Notes under the pieces: model-generated | Seen by the model: only the letters and a program-made list of their open reading frames with translations | What the model was told of the DNA's origin: nothing | The model's database searches: none | Assembly (NCBI RefSeq): GCF_002261355.1 | Contig: NZ_NEVU01000002.1 | Span: 1,178,001-1,242,000, forward strand | Direction: 5' to 3' | Origin: Bordetella genomosp. 12 | GTDB lineage: Bacteria; Pseudomonadota; Gammaproteobacteria; Burkholderiales; Burkholderiaceae_B | DNA: 64,000 nt | Translations under genes and position numbers: made by a program | Shown: positions 47,941 through 55,169 of the stretch, piece after piece | Position numbering within the stretch: position 1 is the first letter of the stretch | How the letters are laid out: each line of letters begins with the position of its first letter

Positions 47941-49709
47941 AACACGAGCGAGGTATTGATGTACCAAAGCGGTTTCTTGGGCAGCGGCGACCACAGCGGC
48001 CGGGCGTAGGTGGCCGACACATTCCACAACGGCGTATTGACCCGCAAGCCCAGCGCCCATCCGGCCAGCCGCAGCGCAGGCCCGCCCTGAAGACTCTGGA
48101 GCCGGCCCATATCCCACCCGGCAAACGGTGTCAGACGCACCCTGCCCAGCCACGACGCACTGATGGGCAGGGACAGGGTGTTGGACCAATACACCCCTTT
48201 GTCCGCGCTTTGCGAGGTCGTGCGGCTGAAGCCGCGCACGGTGTACTCATCGCCCAGCGTCAATTGATAGCTGTTGAGCAGCATCCGGCGTGCATACTGA
48301 AACCCCAGCTGGGACTGCACCACGAGCGCCTGGCCGCCCGGCGCAAAGCGGGCCTGCCAGGACGCGATCCCATTGACCCGCGAGCCATAGCCGATGGCTC
48401 GCTCCGGGTTGAAGGCCGAATACTGGCCATTGTTGATTCCCAGGCCGCGATTCCAGGACAGGTCCACGAACATGGCGTGCCGGCCGCGCTGCGTACTCCA
48501 TTGCGCGCCCAAGGTGCCGTCGCTGTAATGTTTGCTGCTCACCTCCAGCTTCGTGCCAGCAAGGTAGTTTTTATTCTGGCGCGTCTTGAGCGCGCCATAC
48601 AGGCTGAACTGCGAGGTGGCATCCCGATACACCGTCCGCGTGACGCGCACACTCAGATTGCGTGAGTTACCTGCCGATTGATAGGCCAATCCCCTGGCTC
48701 GCAACAAATTCTTGTAGTTGCTGTAGCCGGCCTGCAGATCGATGCGCGTGTAGCCCAGGGGAATACGATAGGAAAGGTCAAAAGCCTGCTCTCCATCGTG
48801 GACGGGATCCGAAAAATATCGCTCACTGGCAAAGAGGTTGAGGGTGTCATTGACGCCCAGCACATCCCCCAAGGCCAGCGAAACGTTGTACTTGTCGCGG
48901 CCCCGCTCAGGCGTACCCAAGCCTGAGTTGTCCGCCCCCACCGAAAATCTTGCCCAGCTCGTGCGCTCGACACGCAGATCCAGATAGGAGTAGCCGTACT
49001 CCTCGGCCGGCGCGATCGTCACCACCACCTGCTTGAAGCCGTTATTCATATCCTCGATCGCCTGATCCATATCTCGGATATTCAGGATCGCCCCACGCCA
49101 GTTGGGCATTGCCCAGCCCACCATGGCCCGGTCTCGCAGCCGTTCCAGGGGCTTGCCGTCGATGCGCCAGCCCTTGATACGCCCCCAGTTGACCTGCAAC
49201 TGCAGACGGCCGTGCTGCACGGCAGGCTCAAGCAATGCAATATTGGACGTCACATAGCCCAGCTCGTATAACCTGGCCGTCAACAGCCGCACCAGGTTGA
49301 ACAGCCCCTGATTATCGATAGGGCGATGCAGATAGGCCTGCGCCACTGCCTCGGCATCGAAGCGCACCGGCTCGGGCCCAAAATCCAGATCCACCCCCTC
49401 CAACGTCACGGTGTGGCCCGGCAAAGTGAGGTCAGGCTCTGCCGGAGCGAGCGGCGCCTCGGGGGCTGGCAAACGAGAACCCGGCGGCTGGGCCAACGCC
49501 CGGTCAATCTGGCGCTGCTGTTGCGCGCGCTGCAGGCGGTTCTGCTCAAAATCCAGATCCCGTTGGCCGGGTGTGAGGGGCTGTTGACCGCTTGGCGGAA
49601 CCGGCGGGCGCGCAGATTGCGCCAAAGCCGGCATCGCTGGCGCGCACAAGGCCAGTAATGCGACCAGCGCCAGGCGTGGGCGCGCCCCCAAAAAGTGGGC
49701 ATTAGTCAT
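47937..49709 (-). CDS. fhaC: Filamentous hemagglutinin transporter FhaC (two-partner secretion, TpsB)
   Basis: A 590-residue outer-membrane Omp85-superfamily transporter, close in length to B. pertussis FhaC. A signal peptide (about 1-30, ending PALAQ) is followed by a Gln/Arg-rich stretch (RLQRAQQQRQIDRAL) corresponding to the H1 plug helix and linker. Two POTRA domains then precede a 16-strand beta-barrel. The conserved L6 loop tetrad is in YTVRGFSRTTS, and the final residue is Phe (NTSLVF), as in barrel proteins. It exports FhaB. Its ATG lies inside the end of fimD (8-base overlap), so it is coupled to the fim genes, as in Bordetella fha-fim loci. Confidence 0.96.
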   Translation of the reverse strand: MTNAHFLGARPRLALVALLALCAPAMPALAQSARPPVPPSGQQPLTPGQRDLDFEQNRLQRAQQQRQIDRALAQPPGSRLPAPEAPLAPAEPDLTLPGHTVTLEGVDLDFGPEPVRFDAEAVAQAYLHRPIDNQGLFNLVRLLTARLYELGYVTSNIALLEPAVQHGRLQLQVNWGRIKGWRIDGKPLERLRDRAMVGWAMPNWRGAILNIRDMDQAIEDMNNGFKQVVVTIAPAEEYGYSYLDLRVERTSWARFSVGADNSGLGTPERGRDKYNVSLALGDVLGVNDTLNLFASERYFSDPVHDGEQAFDLSYRIPLGYTRIDLQAGYSNYKNLLRARGLAYQSAGNSRNLSVRVTRTVYRDATSQFSLYGALKTRQNKNYLAGTKLEVSSKHYSDGTLGAQWSTQRGRHAMFVDLSWNRGLGINNGQYSAFNPERAIGYGSRVNGIASWQARFAPGGQALVVQSQLGFQYARRMLLNSYQLTLGDEYTVRGFSRTTSQSADKGVYWSNTLSLPISASWLGRVRLTPFAGWDMGRLQSLQGGPALRLAGWALGLRVNTPLWNVSATYARPLWSPLPKKPLWYINTSLVF

Positions 49710-50838
49710 AGCTGAGGGTAACGGTGTAGACGACCTGCAGCGGGCCGGCCTGCACGTCTTTCTTGAGTTGGTAATAGCGGGCGCGCAGCGGAATCTGGAT
49801 TTCCACCCTATCCTCCGTCGCCTTGGCTTCGTCCAATGAACGCGAAGAGGAGAAATCCCAAGGCGTGTCGCCAGTGGCGTCGCCCTTGAGCAACTGGATG
49901 CCAACGCCTTTCGCCTCCATTTCCTTCGGCAGACCGACACCTTGAACCTGCTCGTACTTATGCTGAGGCGTTATGGACACCTTGGCACTAGGGCCCCCAT
50001 AGCAAGAAATAGGTATGTTGAAGGACGTATCCCCTAGCGTCGACCCAACACTTCTAAACTCCGTGCGACGGACCTTGTTTAGTACCTGCGCCACGTTCTG
50101 GTAACTGCAACCCTGAGCGTTGATGGTTAACAACGCGAGTCCGGTGCTCATGCTAATGGGAGTTCTTCCCGCGACATGATCTTGACCTTGGTACTCAATC
50201 ACCCATTTCACAGAGAAAATGTCGTGATGGCCGCCGCTGATCAACTTCTTCCCTGGCCGGGTAACCGGGGCAATCTTGGTCACCAGATAACCGAGTTGCT
50301 GCGACGGTGTGAAGAGTGAAACTTTGCCACCCTCAAACAGATTGAGAATGGTGCCCCCAGTGCCTATCACCCATTCTTTCTGATTCGCGGCGAGTTGCTG
50401 GCCATTAGCTGAAACCACCTGAAGCGCCACCCCAATCTCATCGGTGATACCGGGCAGTTTGATCATCACCCCATAGGGACTATCCAGCTGAGGGTAGCCT
50501 TGCGAAGCCTCCATCACGAGCTTGACTCGCCCATTCTCCACGACGTCCGCAACTAGTTCAGCCGTAGAGTCTTCATCACCCAATTCGCCGATGTCGTAAT
50601 CGCAGAATCCTGCCAACACACTGCTGCTACTCGTCAAAGGGCTGAGTTGTTTGCCTAAGGGTGTATCGGGTGTGACCTTCACCGCCCCGCCTGCGGGCGG
50701 CTGAATGACATTGCCATTCGGTGTGACGGAACAGTTGACAGGAGGATTGTCGAACAACGCATATGCTGGCCGTCCCCAAGCTGCAAAGACCAAACAGCAG
50801 ACAATCAGTCGCACACTCATCGAATCAAGGATTTTCAT
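49702..50838 (-). CDS. fimD: Fimbrial minor subunit / tip adhesin FimD
   Basis: A 378-residue exported protein at the fimD position of the Bordetella locus. The signal peptide is about residues 1-28 (SVRLIVCCLVFAAWGRPAYA). The C-terminal half (KVSITPQHKYEQVQGVG to VVYTVTLSYD) looks like a pilin domain with an alternating donor-strand-acceptor end, while the N-terminal half would be the receptor-binding domain. In B. pertussis FimD is the adhesin on Fim2/Fim3 fimbriae. Start 50838 (MKILDSMSVRL) overlaps the usher gene by 14 bases, and the gene overlaps fhaC by 8. Its GC content looks lower than that of its neighbours, common for adhesin genes. Confidence 0.88.
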   Translation of the reverse strand: MKILDSMSVRLIVCCLVFAAWGRPAYALFDNPPVNCSVTPNGNVIQPPAGGAVKVTPDTPLGKQLSPLTSSSSVLAGFCDYDIGELGDEDSTAELVADVVENGRVKLVMEASQGYPQLDSPYGVMIKLPGITDEIGVALQVVSANGQQLAANQKEWVIGTGGTILNLFEGGKVSLFTPSQQLGYLVTKIAPVTRPGKKLISGGHHDIFSVKWVIEYQGQDHVAGRTPISMSTGLALLTINAQGCSYQNVAQVLNKVRRTEFRSVGSTLGDTSFNIPISCYGGPSAKVSITPQHKYEQVQGVGLPKEMEAKGVGIQLLKGDATGDTPWDFSSSRSLDEAKATEDRVEIQIPLRARYYQLKKDVQAGPLQVVYTVTLSYD

Positions 50839-53350
50839 GGTCAGGCTCGCATTGCATGAGGATTTGGGGCAAGCCCCCTTCACCGCGCCTCAGCGTGTCA
50901 TCAAGTCGATAGGAAGTCGTACAGACCTGCCCACTCGCCAGGCGAACATGCAGCTCGCCTTCGGCAGGCAGCCCCCGCAACAACGCCCGGCCGCCCTGAC
51001 CGCTCGTGCCCAGGGTCTTGCCCTCGCCGTCGGTAATCGGGCTGCCAAAGGGCAAGTGCTTGCGCCACGGCGCATCGATGAGCAAAAGGGCCGAGCGCTC
51101 GCGCCGCGTCTTGAACACCAGGGGGACCACCGCCCCGGCGCGGGGGATGGCCTCCTCGACTGTGGATTGCAGTTCCACGTCGAGCGGCAGGTTTTCGGGC
51201 GACAGTTGCACTTCATTGAGCGAATAGGGCGACAACGCCACCAGGCCAAAGCCGCTGCCGTCCACGCTGGCGTTACTCATATTGGCGATCGCCGCCCCCG
51301 CCGCATCGCGCGCATCGATCAGGCCCACGCTGTCGGACAGCGTCTGTCCCAAGGTCAGGCCGCCCCCATGCGCGACCAGGCCGCCGCTGCCATTGACGAA
51401 CACTTGATTGCCATACTGCTGCTGCGTGAAGGCGCCAGCCACCTGACCGTAGCGCCCCAGATAATTGGCACTTGCGCCATAGGTCAGCGTGCGATCCGCA
51501 TTGCGGGTGATGTCCAAGCCATAGGACAACGCCCGGCTCTCCCCCCACGTGCCGTCATAGGAGACGCGCTCATTGCCGCCGCGATTGCGGGTGCGCAGGA
51601 TACTGGTGCGCAGCGAGCTGGACGAGGCTGCGCCGTGGAGCGGGATAGAGAAATTGAGCAAGACCTGGCGGTCACGGCCAAAACTGCCGTTGTTGAAGGA
51701 TGCCGACAAGTACACGCCCACCCCTTTGACGCGAGTGCCATAACCGAGCTCCCATTGCGTCTGACGCGCGGTGGAGCGCCAGTAATTACGCAGCGCGCCC
51801 GACATATACAAGCTGCCGTAGGCACCTAGAGGCTGGCTCAACGCCACGCTGAACTCCCCGCGCGGCCTTCCGGGACGCAGCGGCGTGAACTGACGCGCCA
51901 GGCTGTCGGATAAGGTCCAAAAACCCTCGGAGGAGTAGCGCAATGTCGCCAGACGCACCACGGTGCGGGTTGCCTCCAGCGTCTTGCTGTATGACAGGCG
52001 ATAACTCGTGCCGTAAAAGCTGCTTTGGCGCACGGGCCGGGCGTAGGCCCAGGTCGTGTCCAGGCTCAGCGCGCCCACCGGGGTATTGAACGCGGCGCCC
52101 AGCGTCATGGCGGCATAGGTTTTGTGCGCCCCCAGCACACCGCCATAGAGGTTGATGCCATCCTGCAGCCCCCAACGGCCACTGGCCTGCGCGACCCAGG
52201 GCGTGGCCGCCACATGCAGGCTCCGGGTGTAGCGCCCGGCGGTCAGGGCGTATTGCAGCTGGCCCTTGCGGATCAAGCGCACGGCGTTGCCAAAAGGCAC
52301 GACAAATCGTTGCACCGCGCCGTTGGACTCGGTGACGATGACGGTCAAGTCGCCACCGTAGCTGATAGGCGAATAATCATCGATGGCAAAAGGGCCGGGC
52401 GCCAGGCTGCCCTGGTAAATCACATTGCCGCCCTGCATGATCCTGATGCTGGCCTGGCTGGATGCCACGCCCCGCACCGTGGGCCGATAGAGGCGCTCCG
52501 AGTAGGGCAACATGGCCGGGTCGCTCGCCAGCGTAAACCCCCGCAACTGATAGGGGCTGAAGTACTCCGCGCCGGCATAGATATCGCCCAGCACGAGGCG
52601 AGCGCGCCAGGAAGGGATGTCGGTCTGCACCGTACTGCGCTGCGAGCGAAATTCGCTGCGCCCCCCCGCATGGCTGAAGAAGGCGTTGTTACGGAAGTAC
52701 CACCCCCCCAGATTGAAGCCGCTGTCGAGCAAGGCGCTGAAGGTCTGAAACGCGGTGCCGTGAAAGTTGTAGCGGCTGTAGCTATAGCTGTAGTTGCTCC
52801 GGAATGCGGTCAGGCCCGCCTGCCATTTGGACGGCGGAATATCCCGCTGATAGCGATTGCGCACATAGGCCTGTGGCACGCTGAAACTCAGCTGTGCCGT
52901 GGCGTAATCGAAGCTCTCCACGCTATCGGGATAGATATCCTTGACGCCCACACAAACGCCGGCGGCAAGCTGCGTGCGCAATGCCGGATCCAGCGCATCG
53001 AGATTGACGCCCAGCGTCTGCAACTGGCTCTCGTCGAGGCAGGCCAAGGCATCGCTATAGGGTGGACTGGCCGCGCCCGGCGCCCGAAACTGCACCATCA
53101 TGGGTACGCCCCGCTCTCCATTGAGCACGACCTCCACCTGATGCCATCCGGGCGGAAGGACATTGCGGCGCGCAAAGCGCCGCAAGTCCGCCTGGCTGGC
53201 AGACCCCCACAGCATGCGGGGATCGAACTGGAGTTCGGCCGGCTCCTCGGCCGCGGGCGCGGGCCGCGCATAGAGCGCCAGGAGCGCCACACTCAGTAGC
53301 GTCAGGGACAACGGCGCACGCCCTGCCCGGGACAAGTGTTTGATGACCAT
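50825..53350 (-). CDS. fimC: Fimbrial outer-membrane usher FimC
   Basis: An 841-residue chaperone-usher pathway usher. Signal peptide (about 1-33, LSVALLALYARPAPAA), an N-terminal domain that binds chaperone-pilin complexes (LQFDPRMLWG, DLRRFARRNVLPPGWHQVEV), a 24-strand barrel with plug (GSLAPGPFAIDDYSPISYGGD), and C-terminal domains (GRALLRGLPAEGELHVRL). Length is standard. It assembles FimA and FimD subunits delivered by FimB across the outer membrane. It starts 17 bases after fimB, and its 3' end overlaps fimD. Confidence 0.96.
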   Translation of the reverse strand: MVIKHLSRAGRAPLSLTLLSVALLALYARPAPAAEEPAELQFDPRMLWGSASQADLRRFARRNVLPPGWHQVEVVLNGERGVPMMVQFRAPGAASPPYSDALACLDESQLQTLGVNLDALDPALRTQLAAGVCVGVKDIYPDSVESFDYATAQLSFSVPQAYVRNRYQRDIPPSKWQAGLTAFRSNYSYSYSRYNFHGTAFQTFSALLDSGFNLGGWYFRNNAFFSHAGGRSEFRSQRSTVQTDIPSWRARLVLGDIYAGAEYFSPYQLRGFTLASDPAMLPYSERLYRPTVRGVASSQASIRIMQGGNVIYQGSLAPGPFAIDDYSPISYGGDLTVIVTESNGAVQRFVVPFGNAVRLIRKGQLQYALTAGRYTRSLHVAATPWVAQASGRWGLQDGINLYGGVLGAHKTYAAMTLGAAFNTPVGALSLDTTWAYARPVRQSSFYGTSYRLSYSKTLEATRTVVRLATLRYSSEGFWTLSDSLARQFTPLRPGRPRGEFSVALSQPLGAYGSLYMSGALRNYWRSTARQTQWELGYGTRVKGVGVYLSASFNNGSFGRDRQVLLNFSIPLHGAASSSSLRTSILRTRNRGGNERVSYDGTWGESRALSYGLDITRNADRTLTYGASANYLGRYGQVAGAFTQQQYGNQVFVNGSGGLVAHGGGLTLGQTLSDSVGLIDARDAAGAAIANMSNASVDGSGFGLVALSPYSLNEVQLSPENLPLDVELQSTVEEAIPRAGAVVPLVFKTRRERSALLLIDAPWRKHLPFGSPITDGEGKTLGTSGQGGRALLRGLPAEGELHVRLASGQVCTTSYRLDDTLRRGEGGLPQILMQCEPDHENP

Positions 53351-53367
53351 CTTCCGAACCGGGCCTG

Positions 53368-54129
53368 CTACTGCCTGCCCACCTCCTTTTCGAAGAAGAA
53401 GATGGCACCCAGATCGCTGATGGATGCATACCGGATGGATGCCGGCCTAGCCGCGCCCAGCTCCAGCGTGAGGCTGGAAAACGGGGCGACCATCATCGAC
53501 GGATAACGGTGGGCGGGGTGATCCTGCGGGCCATAGGAGGCCTCGCGCAGATTGACGTAGTACGGCGTGGGATTGGCGACCTCCAATTTGCCGCCGGGCA
53601 CTACCCTGAACGTGAGGTCCGCCGCGGCGTTGTCCGCCGAGCCCTTCAAGCCCTTGGGCCGGAAGAACATCTTCAAGCGGGTGCGCACGCTGATCTGCAG
53701 GATGGCGCCGGTATCCTCGCCCGTGCCGGCCTTGGGCGGCACATCCAGCACATTGAGCCAAAACAGCGATTCACGGTCCTGCGGCAGCGCCTGGCCGCCG
53801 TCGGTATGAAAGATGCGCAATGCCTGCCCCTTGCCGGGCTCCACCCGTGCCAACGGTGGCGTCAGAAAAAACGGGACGCTCATCTGATCCGGCGTGGCAT
53901 CCGGGCGGCCGTCGTCTATCCAGGCCTGCATCAACGACGCCACCGCCCCTTCGTTGCTCATCTTGACGACGACTTCGGCCGCGCCCGCTTTATAGACCAC
54001 CCGGGTGCCTTCGATCACCAGGCTGGCGTGCGCGGCGCAAGCCGTGCCCATACACAAAACGACCGCGCCCGCTCGCCAAAGCCGGCGCCATGCCGAGGGA
54101 ATGCCCGCGGCCGGCAATACTTCATCCAT
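53368..54129 (-). CDS. fimB: Periplasmic fimbrial chaperone FimB
   Basis: A ~253-residue PapD-type chaperone with two Ig-like domains. The mature protein begins SLVIEGTRVVYKAG, and the subunit-binding strand motif FWLNVLDVPPK and the conserved Arg of strand A1 (GTR) are present. Domain 2 ends with FFFEKEVGRQ. I prefer ATG 54129 (MDEVLPAAGIPSAW) because GAGG lies 6 bases upstream; ATG 54162 (MRISTRRLRR) is an alternative that only lengthens the n-region of the signal peptide. It folds fimbrial subunits and delivers them to FimC. A GC hairpin separates it from fimA. Confidence 0.93.
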   Translation of the reverse strand: MDEVLPAAGIPSAWRRLWRAGAVVLCMGTACAAHASLVIEGTRVVYKAGAAEVVVKMSNEGAVASLMQAWIDDGRPDATPDQMSVPFFLTPPLARVEPGKGQALRIFHTDGGQALPQDRESLFWLNVLDVPPKAGTGEDTGAILQISVRTRLKMFFRPKGLKGSADNAAADLTFRVVPGGKLEVANPTPYYVNLREASYGPQDHPAHRYPSMMVAPFSSLTLELGAARPASIRYASISDLGAIFFFEKEVGRQ

Positions 54130-54233
54130 GACGCGCCTCAGGCGTCGTGTGCTTATACGCATAATCAGAACCCCATAACCGTGCCTCAGCGCCGCGCGGT
54201 GGCGGATCAGCGGCACTTGCAGGAAGAGATGCC

Positions 54234-54257
54234 GGCCGCGGCAGCCCGCCGCGGGCC
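54234..54257 (-). terminator. Hairpin between fimA and fimB
   Basis: GGCC-GCGGC (54234-54242) pairs with GCCGC-(G)-GGCC (54248-54257) around a 5-base loop with one bulged G, 12 bases after the fimA stop. It could stabilise the fimA message or reduce read-through, giving more major pilin than chaperone and usher. Confidence 0.5.
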
Positions 54258-54269
54258 AGCCACTACAGA

Positions 54270-54869
54270 TCAGGGATACATCACCGAAAACTGCACCGAC
54301 GTGCCGACATGGCTGGCCGCGATCGCGCCGTCAGATATTCGCTTGTAGCGAGCAATGAAACGCGCATTGGCGTTGTTATCCGTCACTCGGAAGGTATTGC
54401 CTGCAATGGCCTTTTGCGCCTCGGGCGCGCTACCCATGGGTATCTGCACCCCGTCCAGCCCGGCGAGCTCGATACGCAGGTGATCAAAGCGCGTGGCGGC
54501 CGCGCCGGCCGCCGGGATCGCGGTATCTGCGGCGGACACTTGGTAGGGAATCAGTGTGTGCGAGTCATAGTCGGTGGTGTGCCCGGGCTCGAAGTAAATA
54601 TGCACGTTTTGCCCATCGATGGCCGCGGGACATTCGCTCAGATGGATGGTGAACACCGTGGCGCCCGCCGTATCGTTGACACGCTTGATCGCAGACGTGG
54701 AAATCTTGGGCAAACGGACGGTGATATCCGCCGGCGGCGCCGCGCCTTCTATCTTGCAGGTGGTGTCGATGATCTCGCCACGGATGGTGATGGTGCCGTC
54801 CGAAGCGACAGCGGTCGCGCTCATTGCCATGAGCAAGCACATACACAAGCGTCGAGGTAAGCAATGCAT
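54270..54869 (-). CDS. fimA: Major fimbrial subunit (FimA / Fim2-Fim3-like pilin)
   Basis: A 199-residue chaperone-usher pilin. The signal peptide is about residues 1-23 (CMCLLMAMSATAVA). The mature part starts SDGTITIRGEIIDTTCKIE, with LPKIS, a second Cys in LSECPAAIDG that should pair with the first, and IYFEPGHTTDYDS, a segment shared with Bordetella Fim2/Fim3. The end ASHVGTSVQFSVMYP is the usual C-terminal strand. The gene is full-length, unlike the truncated fimA of B. pertussis. Start 54869 gives a good signal peptide but a poor Shine-Dalgarno; ATG 54923 is less likely. It heads fimABCD-fhaC. Confidence 0.93.
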   Translation of the reverse strand: MHCLPRRLCMCLLMAMSATAVASDGTITIRGEIIDTTCKIEGAAPPADITVRLPKISTSAIKRVNDTAGATVFTIHLSECPAAIDGQNVHIYFEPGHTTDYDSHTLIPYQVSAADTAIPAAGAAATRFDHLRIELAGLDGVQIPMGSAPEAQKAIAGNTFRVTDNNANARFIARYKRISDGAIAASHVGTSVQFSVMYP

Positions 54870-55114
54870 GGAAGGTCTTCGTATAGGAGTTGAGGGGTTT
54901 TCCCACCTGCCAAGCCAAATCATCCGCAAGCAATCAGCAAGTAATACGACAGCGATTTCTGCTTTTTGGGCTTGATTTGAATGAAAGTGAGAGAAGAAGA
55001 ATCCTATTGAGACCTAGCGCATCCCACTATCAGCCAACACCTTTGGGGCTGTAGGATTTTTCTCATTGAGGCGTGGAGTGCCAGGGACACCGGGAGACAG
55101 CGGCCGAGGAAGGC
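54870..55114 (-). promoter_or_regulatory. fimA upstream region (probable promoter, no poly-C tract)
   Basis: About 245 bases between fimA and the fhaB terminator, AT-richer than the flanks. Minus-strand TTTCATTC and TTCTTCTC-like sequences near 54975-55000 could be BvgA heptads, but I would not call them on sequence alone. The long C-run that phase-varies fim2/fim3/fimX promoters in classical Bordetella is absent: the longest C or G run is four. Confidence 0.4.
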
Positions 55115-55149
55115 AAAAAAAAGCGGAAAAGGGATGATCCCTTTTCCGC
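55115..55149 (-). terminator. Strong intrinsic terminator of fhaB
   Basis: GCGGAAAAGGG (55123-55133) and CCCTTTTCCGC (55139-55149) form a perfect 11-bp stem with a 5-base loop. On the minus strand it is followed by T8 (A-run 55115-55122). It lies 20 bases after the fhaB stop, so fimA needs its own promoter or anti-termination. Confidence 0.95.
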
Positions 55150-55169
55150 CAACCAGGCAAAGCCCCTGC

